DNA of 64,000 bases from Marinobacter sp. (GTDB lineage Bacteria > Pseudomonadota > Gammaproteobacteria > Pseudomonadales > Oleiphilaceae), in assembly GCA_030457765.1 (NCBI GenBank), contig JAKDUK010000003.1:84795-148794 (forward strand), written 5' to 3'. Shown here in pieces: positions 11,131-19,886 of the stretch. The notes below the pieces were generated by a model. That model saw only the letters and a program-made list of their open reading frames with translations, searched no databases and was not told the origin of the DNA. Position 1 is the first letter of the stretch. The number at the start of each line of letters is the position of its first letter. The translations under genes and the position numbers were made by a program.

Positions 11131-12597
11131 TCAGGGCTTCATTACCAGATAGATTGCCCTGCCCTGGCGTACTACGCGAACAGATACGGCCCGCCCTTCT
11201 GGAAGTGCCTTGATCGCCTTTTGGAAATCATCAACCGATGAAACGGTTTCTCTGTTGATTTCGGTGATCACATCCCGGGCTCGAATTCCGGCATTGTAGG
11301 CCGGTCCTCGGTTTACCGCTGTTACAACCACTCCACCGGATACGCCAATAGAATCAGCCAGATCCGACGGCAATGGCTCTACCGTCATTCCCAAGGGCGA
11401 GGTGGATGAACCACTCTCAGCAGGGGCCGCTTGCTGAACGCCATTTTCATCTGGCAACTGGCCAATTTCCACATCGACCGCGATTTCTTTACCGCCACGA
11501 AGAACGGTAAGACGCGCTGTTTCACCCACAGGTGTACGCCCCACCATAGGCGGCAAATCGGACGAGCGCTGAACATCCTCGCCATCGTATTCAAGCACTA
11601 TGTCGCCAGACTGCAAGCCGCCTTCCTGGGCCGGAGAGCCTGCCATAACTTCTGCAATCAGCGCACCCCTTGGGCGTCTCAAACCAAAGGACTCTGCCAA
11701 ATCACGATTCACTTCCTGAATCAAAACACCCAGCCAACCGCGGGATACCACGCCTTTGTCGCGAATCTGGCGGAACACACTCATGGCATCGTCAATGGGG
11801 ATGGCAAACGAAACCCCCATGAAACCACCAGAACGGGTATAGATCTGTGAATTAATACCGATCACCTCACCGTTAAGATTGAACAATGGGCCACCAGAAT
11901 TACCCGGATTAATAGCCACATCGGTCTGGATAAACGGAACATAATTTTCAGACGGCAGAGAACGGCCTAAAGCACTGACAATGCCGGCAGTAACCGTGTA
12001 ATCAAAACCGAAGGGCGAACCTATAGCAAACACCCATTCACCCACCTTCAGGTCTTTGGAACGCCCTGTTTTTACGACGGGTAGATCGTCCCCGTTCTCG
12101 ATTTTCAAAACAGCCATATCAGAGCGAGGGTCTGTGCCAATCAATGTTGCCGGTAGTTCACGGCGATCATTGAGTCTGACGATAATTTCATCGGCGTCTT
12201 CAACTACATGATTATTAGTCAGCACATAACCATCAGCAGACACAATAAACCCCGATCCCATGGAGCGGCGGGGCCGGGACTCACTCGGTCCGTGGCCAAA
12301 GGGAGACTGAGGGCCACGAAAGAACTCCTGAAAGAACTCGGGCAACTGCTCAAGCTGCCGCTCATCAAAAGGCAAGCCGTGGAATCGCTTGTTTCCGCCA
12401 GCGGGCGCATTGCTCGTTGTACTTATATTCACCACGGCGGCGGCATTTTTTTCAACCAGCTCTGTAAAATCTGGCAGCGCCGCCGCGAGGCCGGCCTGAC
12501 TCCAAGCCACGAGTATAATAGCGAGCAATGAACCCAACACATTCTTTGCGAATAGTGCCGGGGAAAATTGGCTAACAGCTGTTGTCGCTCTCAACAT
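11131..12597 (-). CDS. mucD: DegP/MucD-type periplasmic serine protease Do
   Basis: The 488-residue protein has a signal peptide (hydrophobic LLAIILVAW, cleavage likely near residue 39). A trypsin-like domain follows with catalytic His130 (LTNNHVVE), Asp160 (RSDMAVLK) and Ser234 (NPGNSGGPL). Two PDZ domains come next, the first with GWLGVLIQEV. It degrades or refolds misfolded envelope proteins. In Pseudomonas the orthologue MucD restrains the sigma-E response. It is the last gene of the rpoE-mucA-mucB-rseC-mucD operon here and is followed by a probable terminator. Confidence 0.95.
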   Translation of the reverse strand: MLRATTAVSQFSPALFAKNVLGSLLAIILVAWSQAGLAAALPDFTELVEKNAAAVVNISTTSNAPAGGNKRFHGLPFDERQLEQLPEFFQEFFRGPQSPFGHGPSESRPRRSMGSGFIVSADGYVLTNNHVVEDADEIIVRLNDRRELPATLIGTDPRSDMAVLKIENGDDLPVVKTGRSKDLKVGEWVFAIGSPFGFDYTVTAGIVSALGRSLPSENYVPFIQTDVAINPGNSGGPLFNLNGEVIGINSQIYTRSGGFMGVSFAIPIDDAMSVFRQIRDKGVVSRGWLGVLIQEVNRDLAESFGLRRPRGALIAEVMAGSPAQEGGLQSGDIVLEYDGEDVQRSSDLPPMVGRTPVGETARLTVLRGGKEIAVDVEIGQLPDENGVQQAAPAESGSSTSPLGMTVEPLPSDLADSIGVSGGVVVTAVNRGPAYNAGIRARDVITEINRETVSSVDDFQKAIKALPEGRAVSVRVVRQGRAIYLVMKP

Positions 12598-12615
12598 GTC
12601 AGAATCCTCTATATT

Positions 12616-13083
12616 TCATATTAAAAGGTCTGGATGGGCAACTGATCCGGCCGGGATGCGGTTTACCCGGAGCAGTCTGGGCTCATAACTACCGGTGTTC
12701 CTGCGCTGTAACTGTCGACTTAACACAAAACCCGATGTCAGCCCGACCGCGGCGCCCAGCATAGCTGCAAAATCATTGCCGCTGGACAGCTGATGTCCAG
12801 CCACACTGGCCACCACCATAAGCAGCAGAGGCAAAGCATATACCAGCAGCGAGGCGCCAAGAAGGGCGCTTTCCTCAATACCAAGAGTGACTTCTTCACC
12901 AACATTGGCGTTCGCGGAATTGAATACACGAACTTGATTGGCCCGGCCGCCGGTTGCCGAGGCCAACACTTTTTGCCCACAGCCGTTGCGCGCCGAACAG
13001 CTCTGACAAGCGCTGGCGCGGATCGTCTGAACCCAGGCATGCGCACCGGTCACGGCAATCACTTTTCCTGATTCTGTAATCAT
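12616..13083 (-). CDS. rseC: RseC/MucC family sigma-E regulatory membrane protein
   Basis: The 155-residue protein begins with a small domain carrying a cysteine cluster (SACQSCSARNGCG). Two membrane segments follow (about residues 75-97 and 105-125). This is the RseC/MucC layout, also linked to the Rsx/SoxR-reducing system. The start overlaps the mucB stop in an ATGA junction, so it is coupled to mucB. Its effect on sigma-E is modest in model organisms and its mechanism is not settled. Confidence 0.88.
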   Translation of the reverse strand: MITESGKVIAVTGAHAWVQTIRASACQSCSARNGCGQKVLASATGGRANQVRVFNSANANVGEEVTLGIEESALLGASLLVYALPLLLMVVASVAGHQLSSGNDFAAMLGAAVGLTSGFVLSRQLQRRNTGSYEPRLLRVNRIPAGSVAHPDLLI

Positions 13084-14123
13084 TGTTCATCCCCGCCCAA
13101 GGCAAAGGCCTCGTCAATTTGTACTGATTCGGCAACTTTGCGGGCCGAAACAGGTGGGATTTCGCCGACAACCGTCACCAGAAATACCTTTTCCCCGCGT
13201 TGTAGCTGACGCATATAAATAGTGGTGGCTCCTATGCGCGAAGCACCAGTGGGCATGCGCACCGATCCGGTGGGCTCAACAAATACCGAAAATGCCGCAA
13301 GCCCATCTGAAAAGGCGACGGCCTGCCCCTTCCGCGCGCTGGGCGCAGCAGCCGGCTCAAAACCTTCCGGGCGCCAGCCCAGGTGCCAGCCATGCATCCG
13401 CGCAGCCGTTGAGAATGTATCGTGATCCCCGCCGCCGCTCAGGGAGCGGGAAACCTCACGCCCCTCTGATTGAATTTTAAATTCGCTGTCAGGAATCTCG
13501 TCGGTAATCTCAAGATTAGTAAACTGAAAATGCTCCAGTACGTCGCCGTTAGACGCTCGCACGTGGCTTTTCACCAACAACCCCGTGGATTTTTCAAGCC
13601 ACAGGCGATGACTGTATCTATATGGATCTTTAGCCGTCAGCGCAACCGTTACCACATCATAACCGGCAATACGGTCTTCCTCCTGCAGTTCGGCACTGTA
13701 CCACCGGCTGACCGGAATTAGTTGACTGGTAAACGCCTCTGCAAACGGCCCAGACGGGATAATCTGCCCCAACTGCACCTTGCCCTGCTCAGGCAGAACA
13801 CACACTACGCTCATGCCTCGCCTTACAATTTCGCCACTACCGCCATCCTGCAAAACCAGGCGTTCCTCAACAACACCGTTGTGAAACCGATGAGCTATTT
13901 GCATGGAATGCACGCTGGAGCCCCTCGCATAGACAAACACACCGCGATAGGACGTCATGTTAAGGGCAGGCCCCAATCGTTCAAGCCAGTAAGCGGCGGC
14001 TCTCCCTTCTGCGTTCTCTTTTTCCACCCCATAAGCTGGCACGGCCATAATCAACGCAAGCACAAAGAGTCCAGGCAACGACAGGCTTGCCGTGCTAAAA
14101 CGGGGGGTGCGGACTTTGCTCAT
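13080..14123 (-). CDS. mucB: MucB/RseB periplasmic sigma-E regulatory protein
   Basis: The protein of about 347 residues has a signal peptide ending near VPAYG. It then shows the two-domain MucB/RseB fold, seen in YRGVFVYARG, the HRLWLEKSTGLLVKS stretch and VYMRQ-like strands near the C-terminus (TIYMRQLQRGEKVF). RseB-type proteins bind the periplasmic part of the anti-sigma factor and block its cleavage, releasing it when mislocalised lipopolysaccharide is bound. I chose the ATG at 14123 because AAGG lies five bases upstream. An ATG at 14135 is equally in frame. It directly follows mucA. Confidence 0.92.
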   Translation of the reverse strand: MSKVRTPRFSTASLSLPGLFVLALIMAVPAYGVEKENAEGRAAAYWLERLGPALNMTSYRGVFVYARGSSVHSMQIAHRFHNGVVEERLVLQDGGSGEIVRRGMSVVCVLPEQGKVQLGQIIPSGPFAEAFTSQLIPVSRWYSAELQEEDRIAGYDVVTVALTAKDPYRYSHRLWLEKSTGLLVKSHVRASNGDVLEHFQFTNLEITDEIPDSEFKIQSEGREVSRSLSGGGDHDTFSTAARMHGWHLGWRPEGFEPAAAPSARKGQAVAFSDGLAAFSVFVEPTGSVRMPTGASRIGATTIYMRQLQRGEKVFLVTVVGEIPPVSARKVAESVQIDEAFALGGDEQ

Positions 14124-14144
14124 GGATGCCTTCATGATTTTCAA

Positions 14145-14714
14145 TCAGTGGCCACCGCTGGCACTAACAAGGCGAGCGTAACCCACAGAGCCCTGCCCGG
14201 CACCTACACTATTATGCTGAGCATGCTCTAGCAGATAGCGGTTCATATATTCCCACTGTTCCTTATCAAGCCCCTGCAAGGCCACCTCTTGAACTGGCAA
14301 GCCCTCGCCTGAAGGTGTAACAACAGACGGCTCTGCTGTCGGTGCTGATGCAAAAGCATCCGTTGGCGCTTCACCAGACTCCCACCCGGCGCCAGCACCA
14401 AAGCCAACCAACAAGGCGGTTGAGATCATAGCCACCGCCGGCCAGCGCCACTGCTTTGATTCCTTGCGATCAACAGCAACACGAGATGCGGGCATGGGTG
14501 CACGGCCATCCAGCCTTTCACGCACAGCGACACTGATATCCACTCCATCTAACGGCGAATGACCTCTGTGCATAAGGTCGTTGATGCCCTGCCATCTCTG
14601 CCACTGAGCCCGCACGTCACCCTGGTCTTCGCGGGACAATAAGCGCCGAACAGAAAGCTCATCGGCTTCGTCGTCCATCATGGCAGACAGTGTTTCTCGG
14701 AGACGATCATCCAT
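14145..14714 (-). CDS. mucA: MucA/RseA anti-sigma-E factor
   Basis: The 189-residue single-pass protein has an N-terminal cytoplasmic anti-sigma domain (MDDRLRETLSAMMDDEADEL, then RLLSREDQG and WQRWQGINDLM). It has one membrane helix (about residues 97-117) and a periplasmic tail. It holds RpoE inactive at the membrane until cleaved by the DegS/RseP-type cascade. The ATG at 14714 has GAGGGTG six bases upstream, which decides it over a TTG at 14729. No truncation resembling the mucA mutations of mucoid Pseudomonas is seen. Confidence 0.93.
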   Translation of the reverse strand: MDDRLRETLSAMMDDEADELSVRRLLSREDQGDVRAQWQRWQGINDLMHRGHSPLDGVDISVAVRERLDGRAPMPASRVAVDRKESKQWRWPAVAMISTALLVGFGAGAGWESGEAPTDAFASAPTAEPSVVTPSGEGLPVQEVALQGLDKEQWEYMNRYLLEHAQHNSVGAGQGSVGYARLVSASGGH

Positions 14715-14729
14715 AGGATGCACCCTCAA

Positions 14730-15413
14730 TTACGTCACAGAATGGTTTAGCATGGGCCCCAGGTACCGATCAACAGCGTCTCGGGCCCGAAAAATACGCG
14801 AGCGCACGGTCCCGATGGGACACTCCAGAATACGCGCAATGTCTTCATAACTGAGCCCGTCATACTCTCGCAACAAAAATGCGGACCTTAGTTCTTCTGG
14901 CAACGAGGCTATCGCGTTACTGAGTTCTTTTTGCAGCTGCTCGCGCTGGAGCAGTCGCTCGGGCGAAGCAATGTCGCGTAAGCGCCGGCCGTCATCATAA
15001 TTTTCTGCTTCAGCAGAATCCGCACTTCCCTGAGGCCTGCGATTGCGGGATTCAAGATGATTTTTAGCCGTATTTACTGCAATCCGGTACAGCCACGTAT
15101 AAAAGGCGCTGTCGCCACGAAAACGATCAATAGCCCGGTAAGCTTTAATAAACGTTTCCTGGGCGAGATCCATGACTTCCTGGCTGTCATACACGTACCG
15201 GCTGATAATAGACGCCACCCTCGACTGATATTTAACAACCAGCAAATCAAACGCTGCGCGATCCCCGTTGCGAACCTTGCGAACAAGTTGCAGGTCGGTC
15301 TGGCGATCTGGCTGCTCAGTTTGTTTTTCGTCATTGGGGGCCATGGGCACTGCGCCGGTACGCTCCGGTTTCGTGGCCAGCTTTCCGGCCAATACGAGTT
15401 TTTGATGGTTCAT
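14730..15413 (-). CDS. rpoE: ECF sigma factor RpoE/AlgU
   Basis: An ECF-type sigma factor with region 2 (LVVKYQSRVASIISRYV, DLAQETFIKAYRAIDRFRG, FYTWLYRIAVNTAKNHL) and region 4 (ELRSAFLLREYDGLSYEDIA, CPIGTVRSRIFRARDA). From the ATG at 15413 it has 227 residues, some 30 more than the usual AlgU/RpoE. An internal ATG at 15344 would give 204 residues but has no ribosome binding site. It directs the envelope-stress regulon and heads the rpoE-mucA-mucB-rseC-mucD operon, divergent from nadB. Confidence 0.95.
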   Translation of the reverse strand: MNHQKLVLAGKLATKPERTGAVPMAPNDEKQTEQPDRQTDLQLVRKVRNGDRAAFDLLVVKYQSRVASIISRYVYDSQEVMDLAQETFIKAYRAIDRFRGDSAFYTWLYRIAVNTAKNHLESRNRRPQGSADSAEAENYDDGRRLRDIASPERLLQREQLQKELSNAIASLPEELRSAFLLREYDGLSYEDIARILECPIGTVRSRIFRARDAVDRYLGPMLNHSVT

Positions 15414-15482
15414 ACTCTCTATCCGGCGCCCGTTTGTAAAAAAGACGATTCAACCTGAAAGGCCAATCATCCGTCAGGCCAA

Positions 15483-15509
15483 ATAGACAGCAAGCGTAAA
15501 GTTTAGTTC
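15483..15509 (-). promoter_or_regulatory. Candidate sigma-E (AlgU-type) autoregulatory promoter of rpoE
   Basis: Read on the minus strand, GAACTA (15504-15509) is followed after exactly 16 bases by TCTAT (15483-15487). The sigma-E/AlgU consensus is GAACTT, 16-17 bases, then TCTGA or a relative. It lies about 70 bases before the rpoE start, as expected for the autoregulated promoter known in Pseudomonas and Escherichia. Match is by eye. Confidence 0.55.
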
Positions 15510-15525
15510 AATACGCGTCTACATT

Positions 15526-17151
15526 ATGGCCCGCGACCACAACCCAATGCCACAGCCCTATGAATACGATGTCCTCATTATCGGCAGCGGCGCTGCCGGT
15601 CTCACCGTTGCGCTGAATCTTCCGCAACATCTGAAGATATGCGTTGTTAGCAAAGCTGACATCAGCAGCGGTGCTACGCTTTGGGCTCAGGGCGGCATAG
15701 CTGCTGTTCTGGATGACCAGGACTCTTCCGAAAACCATATACAAGACACGCTTATGGCCGGTGGAGGCTTGTGCCATGAAGATGCCGTGCGATTTACCGT
15801 AGAGCACAGCAAAAAGAGTATTGAATGGCTCATTGAGACCGGCGTAGATTTTACCCGCAACACAGACTCCCAACTCCACTTGACTCGCGAAGGCGGTCAC
15901 AGCCACCGGCGCATTATTCACGCCGCCGATGCCACCGGGCACGCCGTATCCACAACATTGGCAAGCCAAGCTCGGGCACGACCAAATATTGAGCTCAGAT
16001 CCAGCCGTGTCGCCGTCGATTTGATCACCAATCGCAAGCTGGCATTGCCTGGCAACCGATGCGTTGGCGCTTATATATTGAATCTTGAAGACAACCACGT
16101 GGAATTGTTCCGGGCGCGCTTCACCGTGATTGCGACCGGCGGTGCCTCTAAAGCCTACCGCTACACCACAAACCCGGACGGCGCCTCGGGAGATGGCATT
16201 GCCATGGCATGGCGTGCCGGCTGTCGTGTTGCCAACATGGAGTTCAACCAGTTCCACCCAACTTGCCTTTATCACCCTCACGCCAAATCTTTCCTGATTA
16301 CCGAGGCAGTACGAGGTGAAGGCGGGTTACTAAAGCTGCCAGACGGCTCCCGTTTCATGGACCGCTTTGACAAGCGCGCTGAGCTGGCACCGCGAGACAT
16401 AGTTGCCCGTGCCATTGACCATGAAATGAAACGACTGGGCGCAGACCACCTGTTACTGGATATAAGCCACAAACCAGCAGACTTCATCCGTCATCACTTT
16501 CCGACCATTTATGAAAAATGCCTGGAATTTGGCATAGACATTACCCGGGAGGCTATTCCTGTTGTGCCGGCTGCGCACTATACCTGTGGCGGTATTGTTA
16601 GCGATGACCGGGCGCGAACCGATATTAATCAACTTTACGTAGTAGGTGAAGCCGGATTTACCGGACTGCACGGCGCCAACCGCATGGCCAGCAACTCACT
16701 ACTGGAATGCCTGGTGTACGGGCGCGCAGCCGCCGCGGACATTACACGCCGAGAGGCTGATATTCCCCAGTCACCGGACGCGCCAGCATGGGATGAAAGC
16801 CAGGTACGAGACTCTGATGAAGACGTTGTGATTTCTCACAACTGGGATGAGTTACGACACTTTATGTGGGACTACGTGGGTATTGTGCGCACAACCAAAC
16901 GCCTGCAGAGAGCAAAACACCGAGTCGATCTATTGTCAGGTGAAATCGGTGAATTTTACAATAATTATCGGGTTACCAACGACCTACTGGAACTGAGAAA
17001 TCTGGTCACCGTGTCTGACCTGATTATTTGCTCAGCAATGCAGCGTAAGGAAAGCCGTGGCCTACATTACACGCTGGATTATCCGGGACTGCAACATGAG
17101 CCCCGTGATACCTTACTCATGCCAACTACTTACAGAACGCCATCTCCGTAA
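15526..17151 (+). CDS. nadB: L-aspartate oxidase
   Basis: The 541-residue flavoprotein has an N-terminal FAD-binding motif ([16 protein letters not shown]), active-site stretches typical of L-aspartate oxidase ([47 protein letters not shown]) and the succinate-dehydrogenase-like C-terminus. It oxidises L-aspartate to iminoaspartate, the first step of de novo NAD synthesis. It is divergent from rpoE, the order found in Pseudomonas-like genomes. An ATG at 15547 (MPQPYEYDV) is an alternative start; neither has a clear ribosome binding site. Confidence 0.96.
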   Translation: MARDHNPMPQPYEYDVLIIGSGAAGLTVALNLPQHLKICVVSKADISSGATLWAQGGIAAVLDDQDSSENHIQDTLMAGGGLCHEDAVRFTVEHSKKSIEWLIETGVDFTRNTDSQLHLTREGGHSHRRIIHAADATGHAVSTTLASQARARPNIELRSSRVAVDLITNRKLALPGNRCVGAYILNLEDNHVELFRARFTVIATGGASKAYRYTTNPDGASGDGIAMAWRAGCRVANMEFNQFHPTCLYHPHAKSFLITEAVRGEGGLLKLPDGSRFMDRFDKRAELAPRDIVARAIDHEMKRLGADHLLLDISHKPADFIRHHFPTIYEKCLEFGIDITREAIPVVPAAHYTCGGIVSDDRARTDINQLYVVGEAGFTGLHGANRMASNSLLECLVYGRAAAADITRREADIPQSPDAPAWDESQVRDSDEDVVISHNWDELRHFMWDYVGIVRTTKRLQRAKHRVDLLSGEIGEFYNNYRVTNDLLELRNLVTVSDLIICSAMQRKESRGLHYTLDYPGLQHEPRDTLLMPTTYRTPSP

Positions 17152-17185
17152 AACCGCCGTTAAGAGAATAACCAAGAGAGCAACT

Positions 17186-17458
17186 ATGCAAGACTCCAAA
17201 GCCCCTGCGGACAACTCCGAATTCAATCGTCTCTGGTGGCATAGCCGCCGTGGCATGCTGGAGTTAGATGTTCTACTGATTCCGTTTTTGGAAGAAGTTT
17301 ACCAAGAACTGGATACAGAAGATCAGGACCGCTACGAAAAACTTCTGACCTGCGAAGATACCGACATGTTTGAATGGTTCATGCAGCGCAGCCGTCCTGA
17401 CGATGCGGATCTCCAGGGCATTGTTGATATCATCCTTGCCCGTGTCCAGCCAGATTGA
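17186..17458 (+). CDS. sdhE: SdhE family FAD assembly factor (succinate dehydrogenase assembly factor 2)
   Basis: The 90-residue protein carries the SdhE signature [14 protein letters not shown], whose RGM/RGxxE region is needed for covalent flavinylation of succinate dehydrogenase. It ends with the family's FEWFMQR motif. Start chosen at 17186 because AAGAGAG lies just upstream; the frame itself is open further into nadB. The same family was once annotated as the antitoxin CptB. The next gene, ygfX, overlaps it by 17 bases. Confidence 0.92.
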   Translation: MQDSKAPADNSEFNRLWWHSRRGMLELDVLLIPFLEEVYQELDTEDQDRYEKLLTCEDTDMFEWFMQRSRPDDADLQGIVDIILARVQPD

Positions 17459-17903
17459 ACTAACACTATCGCGCTGCGTCGCGGCGGGCTGCCTGGCCGC
17501 CGCACCCTGGCTGATCGCCTGCATCTTCGTGCTTATTGCCGGTGCCTCTGGCAAACACTGGATGTATACGCTGGCCCCTTTCACTTTGGCAGGTGCAATA
17601 TTCCAATACCGATTGAATGGATTGCTAACGGGACCGTCGGCTGTTCTGGGGCTTTATCAAGACCAGAACATTCTCTACGCACGTTTGGGTAACGGCCAAA
17701 CCATGGCCGTGAACGCCTGCCGTTCAAGTCGCATCAGCTCAAAGGTTGTGCTCTTGAAACTGCAGCCAACCGCCTCAATACTTGCTTCATACCCGGTTGT
17801 GTTACTCTCCGGCACACGGGTTGCCGGTAACGTGTCAGAAGATCAGTTTCGCCGCCTGAGAATGTGGCTCCGGTTGGGCCGCGCTCAGCAATCATTTGAA
17901 TAG
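17442..17903 (+). CDS. YgfX/CptA-like membrane protein partner of SdhE
   Basis: A 153-residue protein starting at a GTG (17442) inside the end of sdhE. It has a short N-terminal segment ([10 protein letters not shown]), two adjacent membrane helices (about residues 17-60) and a soluble C-terminal part ending in [12 protein letters not shown], the usual YgfX layout. In Escherichia the pair has been described both as a toxin-antitoxin module and as a flavinylation-related pair. Sequence similarity within this family is low, so I rely mostly on architecture and position after sdhE. Confidence 0.75.
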   Translation: MSSQIELTLSRCVAAGCLAAAPWLIACIFVLIAGASGKHWMYTLAPFTLAGAIFQYRLNGLLTGPSAVLGLYQDQNILYARLGNGQTMAVNACRSSRISSKVVLLKLQPTASILASYPVVLLSGTRVAGNVSEDQFRRLRMWLRLGRAQQSFE

Positions 17904-17923
17904 TTTTTGCTCGGAGTTTTCCC

Positions 17924-18934
17924 ATGACTGGTACAGAAACAACTGTTTCAGCCGCGCCTGCTTACACTTCGGCCGAGAGTCCACCACCGGCTGCGGGCCG
18001 TATTCTGCTGACCAATCGAGTATTGGTTCGCATTTCAGGCCCGGGTACCGATAAGTTCCTTCAAGGCCAATTAAGCCAAAACCTTGAAGATGTTAAGCCG
18101 GGCACCTCACCCCGCGCAGCAGGAGCCACTCCCAAAGGCCGAGCATACTGCTTAACACGGCTGGTAAGAGATGGCGATGACATACTGATAGACCTGCCGT
18201 CTGAGCTGGCAGAGCCAATCATGGCCCACCTACGCAAATACATGATGCTCTTTCGTGGCACCTCTATGACAGAGCAGACCGATGGCCACATCACCGGGCT
18301 ACTGGGCAATGACGCTGCATTGAGCCTTGCCGGAGATGATCTGAACAGCCTGGCATCCCCTGGGGACACACTGGCACTGGGTTCCGGGTTTTTGATCCGA
18401 ACAGAGAATACCGGCGAAGGACTACCACGCTTTGAGTTATGGCAACCCGGCGCAGGCAATCTGGAGCTGAGTGATATCCCGGAGAAAACCCTGGCTGACT
18501 GGCAGGCTTCGGAAATTGCGGCAGGCGTACCCACCTTAAACACAGCAATTAGTGAATCTTATGTACCGCAAATGCTGAACTGGCAACATTTAGGCGGCGT
18601 GCATTTCAAAAAGGGCTGTTACACAGGTCAAGAAGTGATCGCGCGGATGCATTTTCTCGGGCAACTCAAAAAAAGCCTGTTCCGCTTTCATATAACAAAA
18701 GCCGGGGCTCTACCCGCACCCGGTGTACCTGTAATAGCGGGCGAACGCTCGGTAGGCAACGTGGTTAATTCTGTCGGCTTCAGCGATGGATCTTGCGAGC
18801 TACTTGCGGTTGTTAAGCATAATGCCGCCGAAGGAGAACTGACCGTGGAGGGCTTGTCAGGGGTTACATTACAACTAAAACCTTTGCCATACTCCGTTAC
18901 CGAACGGGAAAGCAGCGAACCATTGGATACATAA
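17924..18934 (+). CDS. ygfZ: Folate-binding protein YgfZ (tRNA-modifying, iron-sulfur maintenance)
   Basis: The 336-residue protein is related to the glycine-cleavage T protein. It shows the YgfZ signature KGCYTGQEVIARM with its conserved Cys, and an N-terminal LTNRVLVRISGPGTDKFLQGQLSQN segment of the family type. YgfZ binds folate and helps maintain some iron-sulfur enzymes, including the tRNA methylthiotransferase MiaB. It follows sdhE-ygfX in the same direction, 20 bases downstream, so one transcript is plausible. Confidence 0.92.
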   Translation: MTGTETTVSAAPAYTSAESPPPAAGRILLTNRVLVRISGPGTDKFLQGQLSQNLEDVKPGTSPRAAGATPKGRAYCLTRLVRDGDDILIDLPSELAEPIMAHLRKYMMLFRGTSMTEQTDGHITGLLGNDAALSLAGDDLNSLASPGDTLALGSGFLIRTENTGEGLPRFELWQPGAGNLELSDIPEKTLADWQASEIAAGVPTLNTAISESYVPQMLNWQHLGGVHFKKGCYTGQEVIARMHFLGQLKKSLFRFHITKAGALPAPGVPVIAGERSVGNVVNSVGFSDGSCELLAVVKHNAAEGELTVEGLSGVTLQLKPLPYSVTERESSEPLDT

Positions 18935-18935
18935 G

Positions 18936-18969
18936 TTGACAGGCAAACTCACCAGAATTTGTTATAAAT
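18936..18969 (+). promoter_or_regulatory. Weak candidate promoter before the HDOD gene
   Basis: A perfect TTGACA (18936-18941) is followed by TATAAAT (18963-18969). The 21-base spacer is longer than the usual 16-18, so the two boxes may not act together. Confidence 0.3.
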
Positions 18970-18988
18970 AGAGTTCATCATTCTGATC

Positions 18989-19027
18989 TTCGCAGAGCCC
19001 GCCCAATAAGCCAGCAGGCTCTGCGAA
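18989..19027 (+). repeat. Perfect 11-base inverted repeat in the HDOD gene leader
   Basis: TTCGCAGAGCC (18989-18999) and GGCTCTGCGAA (19017-19027) are exact reverse complements around a 17-base loop. The repeat ends 25 bases before the start codon of the HDOD gene. No T-run follows, so it is not a standard terminator. It could be a leader hairpin or the terminator-like end of the ygfZ transcript. Confidence 0.7.
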
Positions 19028-19052
19028 CTGACAAGCGGACCCTTACCAAACC

Positions 19053-19886
19053 ATGTCGAATATTGTTGAAACCATTAAAGCGGACCTTGCAGCCGCCATC
19101 GAAAACGACAAACTGGTACTCCCCACACTGCCCGAAGCCGCACTTCAGGTACGCGAGATTGCCGAGTCCGAAGACTCCGCCATTGGCGATCTGGTTAAGG
19201 TGATCAGCAACGACACAGCACTGTCTGCCCGTATCATCCGCGTATGTAACAGTCCACTTTTTCGGGGCAGCCGCGCAATAGAGAACCTGAACATGGCCGT
19301 AAGCAGACTCGGCATGGCCTACACCAGCAGTCTGGCCATGGGCCTGGCCATGCAGCAGATGTTTCAGGCAACCTCAGACATGATCGACAAGCGCCTGCGC
19401 GAAACCTGGCAGACCAGCACGGAAGTGGCTGGTATTTGCCACGTATTGGCACAACATTACACCAAACTGAAACCGGATCAGGCCACATTGGCAGGCCTGG
19501 TACACTTGATCGGCGTATTGCCCATCCTTCGCTACGTAGAAGACGAAGAAGTGCAGATCAGCGGCATTATGCTGGATAACGTTATTGAGGAACTGCACCC
19601 AAGAATTGGCGCCGCCATTCTCAAAAAGTGGGACTTCCCGAAAGACTTGCAGACCGTTCCACTGGAATTCGCGAACTTCCACAGAGAAGTACCGAGGGCT
19701 GATTATGCAGACCTGGTGATGATCGCCCACCTTCAGCTGGTTGCCGGCTCTGAGCACCGCTGGACTGAGATGAACTGGTCTGATATTTCAGCGTTCGACC
19801 GCCTCGGTATTGATCCGAATGCGAATATGAACGAGGAGGAAGATCTGAACGCCCAGATGGAAGCGGCAATGGCGCTGCTTCAGTAA
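19053..19886 (+). CDS. HDOD domain protein
   Basis: The 277-residue protein is almost entirely one HDOD domain. It has the family opening LPTLPEAALQVREIAES, then VISNDTALSARIIRVCNSPLFRG, and a central helix bundle with GLVHLIGVLPIL. HDOD proteins resemble HD phosphohydrolases but usually lack the full metal site, and often act in signalling. No partner domain is fused here. Its 3' end overlaps the convergent ung gene by seven bases. It ends with an acidic tail (NEEEDLNAQMEAAM). The start lacks a good ribosome binding site. Confidence 0.88.
   Translation: MSNIVETIKADLAAAIENDKLVLPTLPEAALQVREIAESEDSAIGDLVKVISNDTALSARIIRVCNSPLFRGSRAIENLNMAVSRLGMAYTSSLAMGLAMQQMFQATSDMIDKRLRETWQTSTEVAGICHVLAQHYTKLKPDQATLAGLVHLIGVLPILRYVEDEEVQISGIMLDNVIEELHPRIGAAILKKWDFPKDLQTVPLEFANFHREVPRADYADLVMIAHLQLVAGSEHRWTEMNWSDISAFDRLGIDPNANMNEEEDLNAQMEAAMALLQ

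Noticed and set aside
15508..16281. 257-residue minus-strand open frame
   Set aside because: Antisense to nadB and without family features. The rpoE promoter region overlaps it.
17186..17903. sdhE-ygfX as a toxin-antitoxin module
   Set aside because: The SdhE flavinylation motif is intact, so I annotate the metabolic role and only mention the older interpretation.
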